Assembly (NCBI RefSeq): GCF_004138325.1
Contig: NZ_SBLB01000011.1
Coordinates: 1 to 64,000, forward strand
DNA from: Spirosoma sordidisoli
Lineage (GTDB): Bacteria > Bacteroidota > Bacteroidia > Cytophagales > Spirosomataceae
Reading direction: 5' to 3'
Length of the DNA stretch: 64,000 nucleotides
Shown here: positions 17,099 through 25,762 of the stretch, in pieces
How the letters are laid out: each line of letters begins with the position of its first letter
Numbering within the stretch: the stretch's first letter is position 1
Made by a program: the position numbers and the translations under genes
The notes under the pieces: model-generated
The model's database searches: none
What the model was told of the DNA's origin: nothing
The model's input: the letters and a program-made list of their open reading frames with translations, nothing else

Positions 17099-17241
17099 GT
17101 AATTTTAATTTAGATTAATTCTTTACAGCGCAAAAGTGGCACTTATTTAGAATTCATCCAAACAACTACGAAACAAAAAAAACCGACTTGTCTACGGCAT
17201 CTGTTAGAATAAATACCCTATTGAATGAACTCACTAATTCT

Positions 17242-17469
17242 TCACCTATCAACCAGTTCGAGCTCAGTTTCTACGTATTCCAGCAAGTCACCGGGTTGGC
17301 AGTCAAGGGCCCTGCAAAGCGCTTCCAGGGTCTCAATCCGTATGGCTTTTGCTTTGCCCGTTTTCAGAATAGACAGGTTCGCCAGGGTGATACCGACCCG
17401 ATTGGCCAGTTCGGTCAGCGACATTTTACGTCGGGCCATCATAACATCGACATTGACGACTATAGGCAT
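17242..17469 (-). CDS. XRE-family (YozG-like) transcriptional regulator
   Basis: A 75-residue Cro/C1-type helix-turn-helix protein with little beyond the DNA-binding domain. The HTH is MARRKMSLTELANRVGITLA followed by NLSILKTGKAKAIRIETLEA and LCRALDCQPGDLLEY. It belongs to the short HTH_26/YozG-like group that is regularly encoded next to DUF2975 membrane proteins. It starts 7 nt after the stop of the DUF2975 gene, so the two form an operon. It probably represses its own operon, possibly through the large inverted repeat at 18350-18382 (inference). Confidence 0.9.
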   Translation of the reverse strand: MPIVVNVDVMMARRKMSLTELANRVGITLANLSILKTGKAKAIRIETLEALCRALDCQPGDLLEYVETELELVDR

Positions 17470-17476
17470 ATTGCAG

Positions 17477-18313
17477 TCAGATGGTTAGTTCATGTTCCTG
17501 CCTGAGTTGCAGACCATAGGTAAAAACATGAGCTAGTGTAAGTATCACGGCTCCTACGAAAAAGGTTGCACTCCCGGCCGGCCAGCCCCAGCCAAGGCGT
17601 ACCGTCGGGCTCATGACCAACCCATAGTCCAAAAGGGCAGTACGCACATACCAGAACTTAAGCACGTGGATAATGAATTCAGACAAACCATACCCCATGA
17701 ACAGCCACCCGATAGTAGTTAACCGGCTCACTTGCTGTTGCTCAAAAAAACCTCTCTGGGTTATCCCATCAAACAAACGCTTACCCATGTACGTAATGAC
17801 CACGGTCAGGACAATCGTAAGCAGAGGATATACGATGGTCAGCAGGATTACCCGCAACGGTAATGTCCTGAAGTCAGCCCAGCTACTCCACCTGTACTCC
17901 AGGTGATGCGTGGAAGAGGCTGAAGGCGCTTTCGAAATATAAACGGCCGATGTATTATCTATTCTGACAGGCAAAGGCGTTTTTAGAAAGGTAGCCCATT
18001 TTGTATAGCGAACATGCCGCCAGTAAGGATTTACCGTAGCGTTTATCTCCAGATAAGAAGACATCCAGCTATTCGGTTCCTCGTTGTTCCGCTGCTGTTT
18101 TGATAAAGGTGACTGCGTTTTTGATAACTGCTGACCCTGATCAGCTTCCGGCTCACCCGGCTTCTGCACTCTGATAACAGACGAGGTTGGGTGAGTTGAC
18201 CGAACGAACAAAACAATTCCTATGGGGGTCAGCACAAACAGAAACAGTAACTCCCCGTAGAACAGCATCGTGAGAAGCCGTTGCATGAACCTGATTAATC
18301 GACTTGATTTCAT
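17477..18313 (-). CDS. DUF2975-type membrane protein
   Basis: A 278-residue inner-membrane protein matching DUF2975 in layout and in its pairing with a short XRE regulator. Four membrane helices are apparent: near residues 14-36, about 150-175 (LPLRVILLTIVYPLLTIVLT), about 198-220 (LTTIGWLFMGYGLSEFIIHV) and near the C-terminus (SATFFVGAVILTLAHVFTYG). A large polar segment of about 110 residues lies between helices 1 and 2 and is unusual in size for this kind of protein. The function is unknown; the module may sense a membrane or envelope condition and control the HTH partner. Confidence 0.8.
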   Translation of the reverse strand: MKSSRLIRFMQRLLTMLFYGELLFLFVLTPIGIVLFVRSTHPTSSVIRVQKPGEPEADQGQQLSKTQSPLSKQQRNNEEPNSWMSSYLEINATVNPYWRHVRYTKWATFLKTPLPVRIDNTSAVYISKAPSASSTHHLEYRWSSWADFRTLPLRVILLTIVYPLLTIVLTVVITYMGKRLFDGITQRGFFEQQQVSRLTTIGWLFMGYGLSEFIIHVLKFWYVRTALLDYGLVMSPTVRLGWGWPAGSATFFVGAVILTLAHVFTYGLQLRQEHELTI

Positions 18314-18349
18314 CCTGCGGATTCAGATTAAACTGATAGACAAGTTTCA

Positions 18350-18382
18350 ATAAAAATTTATTCCAAATCAATAAATTTTTAT
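18350..18382. promoter_or_regulatory. Perfect 13-bp inverted repeat, candidate operator
   Basis: ATAAAAATTTATT (18350-18362) and AATAAATTTTTAT (18370-18382) are perfect complements with a 7-nt spacer. A minus-strand -7-like TTGATTTG (18364-18371) lies at its centre. It sits 37-69 bp upstream of the DUF2975 start, as an operator for the co-encoded XRE protein would. There is no G/C in either arm, so it is a weak RNA hairpin and more plausible as a DNA site. Confidence 0.5.
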
Positions 18383-18431
18383 CATAAAGCATAACATGCC
18401 GTGAAATCCTTAGCGTAACCTACCTATCGGA

Positions 18432-18462
18432 TTTGCGGGGTAGCCGTGTAATCGTAATTTTG
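18432..18462 (+). promoter_or_regulatory. Promoter of the phosphohexomutase gene
   Basis: TTTG (18432-18435), exactly 19 nt, then TAATTTTG (18455-18462): a full match to the Bacteroidota -33/-7 consensus, about 36 nt before the ATG. Confidence 0.8.
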
Positions 18463-18498
18463 GCCACAAATAATTGACTCTTACGATCAACCTTCAAT

Positions 18499-20271
18499 AT
18501 GACAGCACAAACCCTTGATTCAGCTACTCAGCAGCGTGTAGAGCAATGGCTCGGCGGCAATTACGATGCCGACACCAAAGAAGCGATTCAGCACCTGCTC
18601 GATGCGGGTAACTTCAATGAACTTACCGATTCGTTCTACCGGGATCTGGAATTTGGTACAGGTGGCTTACGGGGTGTACTGGGCGTGGGGTCTAACCGCA
18701 TGAACAGATACACCGTAGGAGCAGCTACACAGGGGCTTTGCAACTACATCAATCGGTACGCCGAAGCGGCCGCTTTCCCCGGCCAGGACATCAGTGTCGC
18801 CATCGCTCACGACAGCCGTCGGATGAGCCCGGAGTTTGCCCGGTTAGTAGCCGATATTTTTTCGGCCAATGGCATCAAAGTCTACCTCTTCAGCGCCCTG
18901 CGCCCTACTCCCGAACTCTCGTTTGCCATCCGCCAGTTGGGTTGCCAGAGTGGTATTGTCGTTACGGCTTCCCACAACCCGCCCGAATACAACGGCTATA
19001 AAGTTTACTGGAACGACGGTGCTCAGGTGGTAGCCCCCCATGATAAAGCTATCATTGCCGAAGTAAACAAGATCACCTCGGTCGACGATATTAAGTTTGA
19101 CGGGGTTCCGGAACGCATCCAGCTGATCGACGAAGAAATCGATGCGCCCTACATCGAGCGGGTAAAGTCGAACGCGGTTAACCCGGATGTGATCAAGCGA
19201 CAGGCCGATCTGAACATTGTCTTTACGCCTATTCACGGTACGGGAATCACGCTGGTTCCGCGGGCGCTGGAAGCCCTGGGCTTTACCAACGTGCATATCG
19301 TCAGCGAACAGGCAACCCCAGACGGTAATTTCCCGACGGTGAAGTCGCCGAACCCCGAAGAGCGGGCCGCTATGCAGCTGGCTCTGGATATGGCCCTGGC
19401 CATCAATGCCGATCTGGTTATTGCAACCGACCCCGACGCTGACCGGGTCGGCGCCGGCGCACGCAATCACCATGGCGAATTTGAGCTGCTGAACGGCAAT
19501 CAGATGGCCAGCCTGATCATCTACTACCTGCTGAATGCCTGGCGCGATGCCGGCAAGCTGACGGGGAAAGAGTTTGTTGCCAAGACAATCGTCACGACCG
19601 ATCTGATTGACCGGATGTGCGAACGCTACGGGGTAAACTGCTACAACACCCTTACCGGCTTCAAATACATCGCCGAAGTGATCCGCGAACTGGAAGGCAA
19701 AGAACAGTTTATTGGTGGTGGCGAAGAAAGCTACGGCTACCTGATCGGTGATTTCGTTCGGGACAAAGATGCGGTGGCCAGCTGCGCCATGATTGCCGAA
19801 CTGACAGCGTATGCGAAGGACCGTGGGCAGAGTCTGTTCGATATGCTGATGGCCATGTATCAGGAGAACGGGTTTTTCTACGAAGCCCTCGTTTCCATTA
19901 CCAAGAAGGGAAAGAGTGGCGCTGAAGAAATTCAGGAAATGATGGCCGGTTTCCGGGCTAATCCACCCAAGGAGATTGCCGGATCGCCGGTTGTTCGGAT
20001 CGATGACTACAAAGCGCTGACCCGGACTGACGCGCAGGGCCAGAGCTCGCCCATCGAAGCCGGCAAAATGGGCATCGAATCGTCGAATGTGCTTCAGTTC
20101 ATTACCGCCGACGGCACTAAAGTGTCGGCCCGGCCCAGCGGCACCGAGCCTAAAATCAAGTTTTACGTCAGTGTGGTGGAGCCACTGGCGAGTAAAGAAG
20201 CGTTCGATGATACCTATGCGCAGCTAAAAGCTAAAGTACAACGGGTTATTGACGAGCTGAAGTTAATTTAA
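18499..20271 (+). CDS. Phosphoglucomutase/phosphomannomutase
   Basis: An alpha-D-phosphohexomutase (590 residues) that interconverts hexose 1- and 6-phosphates in the cytoplasm, feeding glycogen, cell-wall and nucleotide-sugar synthesis. The phosphoserine loop VTASHNPPEYNGYKVYW, the metal loop ATDPDADRVG, the sugar-binding GGGEESYGYLIG and the phosphate-binding ARPSGTEPKIKFYV are all intact and in order. The length fits the long (PgcA/PGM2-like) subgroup. It has its own consensus promoter and terminator, so it is probably a single-gene unit. Confidence 0.95.
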   Translation: MTAQTLDSATQQRVEQWLGGNYDADTKEAIQHLLDAGNFNELTDSFYRDLEFGTGGLRGVLGVGSNRMNRYTVGAATQGLCNYINRYAEAAAFPGQDISVAIAHDSRRMSPEFARLVADIFSANGIKVYLFSALRPTPELSFAIRQLGCQSGIVVTASHNPPEYNGYKVYWNDGAQVVAPHDKAIIAEVNKITSVDDIKFDGVPERIQLIDEEIDAPYIERVKSNAVNPDVIKRQADLNIVFTPIHGTGITLVPRALEALGFTNVHIVSEQATPDGNFPTVKSPNPEERAAMQLALDMALAINADLVIATDPDADRVGAGARNHHGEFELLNGNQMASLIIYYLLNAWRDAGKLTGKEFVAKTIVTTDLIDRMCERYGVNCYNTLTGFKYIAEVIRELEGKEQFIGGGEESYGYLIGDFVRDKDAVASCAMIAELTAYAKDRGQSLFDMLMAMYQENGFFYEALVSITKKGKSGAEEIQEMMAGFRANPPKEIAGSPVVRIDDYKALTRTDAQGQSSPIEAGKMGIESSNVLQFITADGTKVSARPSGTEPKIKFYVSVVEPLASKEAFDDTYAQLKAKVQRVIDELKLI

Positions 20272-20290
20272 GCCAAAACTAACGTCCTGG

Positions 20291-20346
20291 AAAGCCGCCC
20301 GTCGGCTGTTTGCGCAAGCAGACAGTTGACGGGCGGCTTTTAGTTT
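20291..20346 (+). terminator. Intrinsic terminator of the phosphohexomutase gene
   Basis: A perfect 13-bp stem (AAAGCCGCCCGTC 20291-20303 with GACGGGCGGCTTT 20328-20340), with further pairing inside the loop, followed by TAGTTTT. Confidence 0.8.
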
Positions 20347-20413
20347 TATCACAATTTTACTGAAAATACTTATAAAAAACTGTTAGAAATAGCCGATAGA
20401 CTACTTTTCCGAT

Positions 20414-20432
20414 TAATACTCTAGTAGTATTA
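20414..20432. promoter_or_regulatory. Inverted repeat upstream of susC
   Basis: TAATACT (20414-20420), CTAGT, AGTATTA (20426-20432). A 7-bp perfect repeat 34 nt before the SusC start; a possible regulator site or transcript hairpin. Confidence 0.35.
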
Positions 20433-20465
20433 CTCAATTCAACCTATCTAATTATATTTTCTATC

Positions 20466-23400
20466 ATGAAGAACGCTTACCAAAAAGCGTGTCGGGTACT
20501 GCCATTACTTTTCGTTAGTTGGCTACTCTGCACCGGGGCTTTTGCCCAGGAACGCCGTATCACGGGTCGCGTGACAGACGGTAATGATAACAGCCCATTA
20601 CCCGGGGCCAATGTCGTTGTAAAAGGTACCCAAACAGGTATGGTTACCGATGCCAATGGGCAGTTCATCCTCAACGTCCCATCCGGCCGAAATGTACTGA
20701 CCATCTCGGCCATTGGTTTCACCGGACAGGAAGTTACCATCGGAAACCGGACGGAGGTTAATGTGGTACTCGCTGCGGACATCAAGACGCTGAATGAAGT
20801 AGTGGTTACCGGGTATGGCGCGCAGTCGAAACGTGATATTACGGGTGCGGTAGCTACCGTAAACACCCGTGAATTACTGTCCGTACCAGCCACTAACGTA
20901 GCTCAGGCGCTACAGGGGCGGGTTGCGGGCGTAACCGTCGGCAACGAAAACTCGCCGGGTGGTGGGGTTATCGTTCGAATCAGGGGATTTGGTACCCTGA
21001 ACGACAATTCACCGCTCTACATCATTGATGGTGTACCTACCAAAGGCAACCTGAATACCCTGAACCAGAACGATATCGAGTCACTTCAGGTGCTGAAAGA
21101 TGCCGCAGCGGCTTCACAATACGGCGCCCGGGCTGGTAACGGGGTCGTTATCATTACCACCAAAAAGGGGAAAGCAGGAAAGCCGAAACTTACCTACGAT
21201 GCCTATTACGGCACTCAGCGTCATGGGAAGCTCCTGGAGCTACTGAATACCCAGCAATATGCCAACCTATGGTGGGAGTCGCGCCGAAACTCTGGTATTC
21301 TGGTAAACGGAAACCCCCGAAATGCCCAGTTCGGAAACGGCCCCCAGCCTGTTATTCCAGATTACATATTCCCCGACGGAGCCATGAACGGCGACCCGCG
21401 TGTTGACCCGGCCAACTACTCGACCGATATCGACGCGCCCGAATTTCGCCGAACCAAATGGCTCATCACCAAAGCTAACAAAGAAGGCACCAACTGGATG
21501 GAGGAAATCTTCAATCCGGCCGCGATTCAGAACCACCAGCTGGGCGTATCGGGCGGCACTGAGGGAGGCCGTTACGCCATTTCGCTCAACTACTTCAACC
21601 AGGAGGGGATCATGAAGTATACGGGCTACAAGCGCTATTCGGCCCGGGCCAATACCGAGTTTAACGTGAGCAAGCGGGTCCGGATTGGCGAAAACCTACA
21701 GGTCGCCTACGCCGAGCGTATTGGCGGTCCCTTCTCTACCCGGGGTATTGCCAGTAACCAGAGCGAGAGCAATGCCGTATCGTTTGCTTATCGGATGCAG
21801 CCTATTATTCCGGTATACGATATAATGGGAAACTTTGCCGGCACGAAGGGGGGGGATCTCGATAATGCCCGGAACCCGGTATCGGATCTGTACAGAAACC
21901 GGACCAACATCAACAAAGAAACCCGCTTGTTTGGTAACGCCTATGCCGAAGTCGATATCCTGAAAAACCTGACGGCTCGTACCAGCTTTGGCCTCGACTA
22001 TAACCTGTTCAACGTGCGCGTTTATACCCCCCGCGACTTTGAATCGTCTGAGTCGGCCGGTACCAATCAGCTCCAGACACGTAGCGACTACGAGGCTACC
22101 TGGACCTGGACCAACACGCTGAACTATAATACGACCCTGTTCAACAAGCTTAAGCTAAACGTTATTGCCGGTACGGAGTCGATCAAGAACTATTACGAGT
22201 TCCTGAACGCCGTACGGAGCCGCTTCGCTACCGATGATCTGAACAACCAGTATCTGGCGGCTGGTAATGCGGGTACGCAGACCAACGACGGAAGCGCTAC
22301 CTACTGGCGTTTAGCTTCCGAATTTGCCGTTGCCAACTTTTCCTACAACGACAAATACCTGCTGAGCGGTACGATCCGGAGAGACCGTTCGTCCCGTTTC
22401 GCGCCTGATTTCCGGATCGCATACTTCCCCGCCGTATCCGGCGGATGGCGGATTTCGGAGGAAAACTTCATGAAAAATAGCACGTCGGGTTGGCTGAGCG
22501 ATCTGAAATTACGGGCCAGCTGGGGTCAGACAGGTAACCAGGAGATTGGTAACTTTAACCCGTATACTTTCTACGGCACCAGTCCGGCCAATAGTTTCTA
22601 CGACCTGAACGGCTCGCGTACGTCAGCCCTGCAGGGATATGATCTATTCCAGTTCGGAAATGCCGAAGCCAGGTGGGAAACGACCACCCAGACCGACTTC
22701 GGCTTCGACGCGTCACTGCTGAAAGGCAAAGTCGATGTTAATTTCGACTGGTTCAACCGCGTCACGACAGATGCACTCTTTCCCGTTGAACTACCCTTTA
22801 CGGCTGGTAACGCCACGAACCCCTTCCGGAACATTGCTTCGTTCCGCAACCGGGGTATTGAACTCAATATTGCCTATAACGGCAAAGCGCTGGCCAATGA
22901 GTTGACCTATACCCTATCGGGCAATCTGTCAACCTACCGTAACGTCGTTCTGTCGACGAACGGTGACCCCAATACGCAGTACTTCGGTTTTGCCACCCGC
23001 CTGCCGGCCATGACGGTTACCCAGCAGGGTTTCCCCATCTCATCGTTCTTTGGCTACATAGTGGACGGCATCAACAACAGCCCACAGGAAGCCGCTGCCG
23101 GCCCCATCTGGAAAGGGTATAACGACGTCGTTACGTACCGCAACGCTGATGGAACCGGCGTTATCGGCGCTGGCACATTCCGGTATCGCGATATCAATGG
23201 CGATGGGCTCATCACCCCCGCCGACCGGACAATTATTGGCTCGCCCCACCCTAAGTTCAGCTATGGCCTGAACCTGAGTGTCAACTACAAAAACTTCGGG
23301 TTGCAGGTATTCGGTCAGGGCGTTTACGGCAACGACCTCTTCAACTACGTCCGGTACTGGACGGATTTCCCGACGTTTGGCGGTAACCGGAGCATCCGGA

Positions 23401-23801
23401 TGTACGAACAGTCGTGGCGCCCGGGGGCCGACAACAGCAACGCCAAGCTACCCATCGTACGGGCTGCTGACAACGTAAGCTCGGTACCGTCTACCTATTA
23501 CCTGGAGTCGGGCTCATACCTGCGGATGCGTAACATCCAGCTATCGTATAACCTGCCCCGGTCGCTGATGAACCGCCTGGGCATGGGGTCGGCTCAATTC
23601 TACATTCAGGGCCAGAACCTGCTTACGGTCACCAACTACACCGGTATGGATCCGGAGATTAACGTTCGCAACTCGCAGGGAGCCGTTTCGGGCAATACTG
23701 GTACGACAGCCGGTCAGAACCAGGACCGCCATATCGGCGTCGATGAAGGGCTTTACCCGGTTGCCAAATCGGTTCTGGTTGGCCTAAGCCTAAGCTTCTA
23801 A
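20466..23801 (+). CDS. SusC/RagA-family TonB-linked outer-membrane transporter
   Basis: An outer-membrane transporter of 1111 residues that, with its SusD partner, imports oligosaccharides or other nutrients using TonB energy. In order: a signal peptide (cleavage near GAFAQ-ERR); a carboxypeptidase-regulatory-like domain (RITGRVTDGNDNSPLPGANV); the SusC signature near the TonB box (LNEVVVTGYGAQSKRDITGA); a plug with PLYIIDGVP and IESLQVLKDAAAASQYGARA, then GVVIITTKKG; and a long barrel ending LVGLSLSF. Its SusD partner starts 81 nt downstream. No anti-sigma/ECF pair or SusR-like regulator is adjacent. The ligand is unknown. Confidence 0.96.
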   Translation: MKNAYQKACRVLPLLFVSWLLCTGAFAQERRITGRVTDGNDNSPLPGANVVVKGTQTGMVTDANGQFILNVPSGRNVLTISAIGFTGQEVTIGNRTEVNVVLAADIKTLNEVVVTGYGAQSKRDITGAVATVNTRELLSVPATNVAQALQGRVAGVTVGNENSPGGGVIVRIRGFGTLNDNSPLYIIDGVPTKGNLNTLNQNDIESLQVLKDAAAASQYGARAGNGVVIITTKKGKAGKPKLTYDAYYGTQRHGKLLELLNTQQYANLWWESRRNSGILVNGNPRNAQFGNGPQPVIPDYIFPDGAMNGDPRVDPANYSTDIDAPEFRRTKWLITKANKEGTNWMEEIFNPAAIQNHQLGVSGGTEGGRYAISLNYFNQEGIMKYTGYKRYSARANTEFNVSKRVRIGENLQVAYAERIGGPFSTRGIASNQSESNAVSFAYRMQPIIPVYDIMGNFAGTKGGDLDNARNPVSDLYRNRTNINKETRLFGNAYAEVDILKNLTARTSFGLDYNLFNVRVYTPRDFESSESAGTNQLQTRSDYEATWTWTNTLNYNTTLFNKLKLNVIAGTESIKNYYEFLNAVRSRFATDDLNNQYLAAGNAGTQTNDGSATYWRLASEFAVANFSYNDKYLLSGTIRRDRSSRFAPDFRIAYFPAVSGGWRISEENFMKNSTSGWLSDLKLRASWGQTGNQEIGNFNPYTFYGTSPANSFYDLNGSRTSALQGYDLFQFGNAEARWETTTQTDFGFDASLLKGKVDVNFDWFNRVTTDALFPVELPFTAGNATNPFRNIASFRNRGIELNIAYNGKALANELTYTLSGNLSTYRNVVLSTNGDPNTQYFGFATRLPAMTVTQQGFPISSFFGYIVDGINNSPQEAAAGPIWKGYNDVVTYRNADGTGVIGAGTFRYRDINGDGLITPADRTIIGSPHPKFSYGLNLSVNYKNFGLQVFGQGVYGNDLFNYVRYWTDFPTFGGNRSIRMYEQSWRPGADNSNAKLPIVRAADNVSSVPSTYYLESGSYLRMRNIQLSYNLPRSLMNRLGMGSAQFYIQGQNLLTVTNYTGMDPEINVRNSQGAVSGNTGTTAGQNQDRHIGVDEGLYPVAKSVLVGLSLSF

Positions 23802-23882
23802 CCTAGTAGCGATCAGGTACCTGTATCGCCAGCCTGCCAGTTCTGGTACGGCTTAGCAGGTCCATAATCCCTTATACTAATC

Positions 23883-25595
23883 ATGAAAAAGACAATCATA
23901 CTTTCTTCATTATTGGCCGTATTCCTGGTGAGCGGCTGCAAGGATGAATTTCTTGACGTAAAACCACCGGCCGTATTCGACGAAGCCGGTCTGCAAAACC
24001 GGGCCGGGGTCAACTTCCTGCTGGTTGGGGCTTATTCTATGCTCGACGGCGTTGGCTCTGGTGCTACTTCCTGGCACGGTTCTGCCGATAACTGGATCTA
24101 CGGTACGGTAGCCGCTGACGATGCCTACAAAGGATCAACATCGGGCGACCAGCCTGAGATCACATTCATCGAGATCAAGAATATTTTGTCAGACAACTCC
24201 CACTTCCGGGGCAAATGGCGAACCGTTTACGATGGGGTAGCCCGATCAAACGACGTCCTGCGGATTGTGGAGAAAGCTGCCGATCTACCTGAAGCGGAGA
24301 AAGTGCAGATTCGTGCTCAGGCCCGCTTCCTCCGCGCCTGGTATCATTTCGAAGCGAAGCGGATGTTCAATATGGTGCCCTACCTGGATGAGAAAACCTA
24401 TAATCCGGAAGATCCCAACAGCACCAAAATACCGAACGACAAAGATATCTGGCCCAACATCGAAGCTGATCTCAAGTTCGCTTACGACAACTTACCCGGT
24501 ACTCAGTCGCAGCCTGGCCGGGCTACCAAGTGGGCGGCCGCAGCTACGCTGGCCAAAGCGCAGATGCACCAGAAGAAATGGAGCGATGCCAAAACCCTGC
24601 TGACCGCCATTGTAAGCAGTGGCCGGTACCGGCTCATGGAGCGGTATCACGATAACTTCCGGGCCGCCACCAACAACAATGCCGAATCGGTACTGGAAGC
24701 GCAGAACTCGGTGAACGACGGGGCAGGCGGGGGCGAAAATGGGAACAGCGGAGCCACGCTCAACTACCCATACGCCGGACCGACGACCTGCTGCGGATTT
24801 TTCCAGCCCTCGCAGAACCTCGTCAATGCGTATAAAACCGACGCCAACGGGCTACCGCTGCTGACAACCTTCAACGATGCTGACGTGACAAACGATCAGG
24901 GTATCGAGGCCAACCAGCCTTTTACCCCCTATGCGGGCAGCGTTGACCCTCGCCTGGACTGGACAGTGGGCCGGCGGGGTATTCCTTTCCTCGACTGGGG
25001 TCCCATGCCGGGCAAATCGTGGATTCGGGATCAGGGTAATGGAGGCCCTTACGTTTCTAAAAAACACCTCTTCTACCGGTCTGACGTGGGTACCAACACT
25101 TTTGCCAACAACTCGCGCCTGAATGCCAACAACACCCGGCTAATCCGCTACGCCCACGTACTGCTCATGCTGGCCGAATGCGAGATCGAACTGAATAACC
25201 TGGAAGCGGCCAGAGGACTGGTCAACCAGATCCGCAAACGGGCGGCCAACCCCGATGGGTTTGTAAAAAATGCGGATGGTACCAATGCGGCTAACTACGT
25301 AATCAAAGAATACACCGCCCCCTGGACCGATGCCAGCGTGGCCAGAAACGCGCTCCGGTTCGAAACGCGCCTGGAGCTGGCCCTGGAGGGCCACCGTTTC
25401 TTCGATCTGGTACGCTGGGGTATTGCCGACCAGGTCTTGAACGCGTATATGCAGAAGGAAGCCCGACTGCGCCCTTACTTCACCGGCGCTACGTTTATCA
25501 AAGGCAAACACGAATACTACCCGATTCCGCTGCTGGAGATTACGAATAGTGCCATCAATGGAAAACCTGTACTGAAGCAGAATCCGCAGTACTAG
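23883..25595 (+). CDS. RagB/SusD-family surface lipoprotein
   Basis: A 570-residue nutrient-binding lipoprotein that forms the lid on the SusC channel. The signal peptide ends in a lipobox (VFLVSGCKDEFLD, lipidated Cys near residue 19). The N-terminal TPR-like SusD region includes RTVYDGVARSNDVLRIVEKA and RFLRAWYHFEAKRMF; the C-terminal region has LLMLAECEIELNNLEAARGL, RFETRLELALEGHRFFDLVR and the closing EYYPIPLLEI with LKQNPQY. No glycoside hydrolase accompanies the pair, so the substrate cannot be inferred from the locus. Confidence 0.96.
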   Translation: MKKTIILSSLLAVFLVSGCKDEFLDVKPPAVFDEAGLQNRAGVNFLLVGAYSMLDGVGSGATSWHGSADNWIYGTVAADDAYKGSTSGDQPEITFIEIKNILSDNSHFRGKWRTVYDGVARSNDVLRIVEKAADLPEAEKVQIRAQARFLRAWYHFEAKRMFNMVPYLDEKTYNPEDPNSTKIPNDKDIWPNIEADLKFAYDNLPGTQSQPGRATKWAAAATLAKAQMHQKKWSDAKTLLTAIVSSGRYRLMERYHDNFRAATNNNAESVLEAQNSVNDGAGGGENGNSGATLNYPYAGPTTCCGFFQPSQNLVNAYKTDANGLPLLTTFNDADVTNDQGIEANQPFTPYAGSVDPRLDWTVGRRGIPFLDWGPMPGKSWIRDQGNGGPYVSKKHLFYRSDVGTNTFANNSRLNANNTRLIRYAHVLLMLAECEIELNNLEAARGLVNQIRKRAANPDGFVKNADGTNAANYVIKEYTAPWTDASVARNALRFETRLELALEGHRFFDLVRWGIADQVLNAYMQKEARLRPYFTGATFIKGKHEYYPIPLLEITNSAINGKPVLKQNPQY

Positions 25596-25762
25596 GCAAA
25601 CCCGCTAATCAGCATCCCTGCTGGGACTGCCAAAGACCAACAACGGTGTAGGTGAGTAAAATACATCAACCATCATCTTGTTAGTCTACGGAAGTTATGG
25701 CGGGGATGCTGCTTTCCGTTCGTCTCTTCGTCAAACCCTGACCACTAGCTGTTTTTCCGACT

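Noticed and set aside
17099-17160. Fur box before the siderophore receptor
   Set aside because: Only a short TTAAT/ATTAA repeat is present; it does not resemble the 19-bp GATAATGATTATCATTATC pattern.
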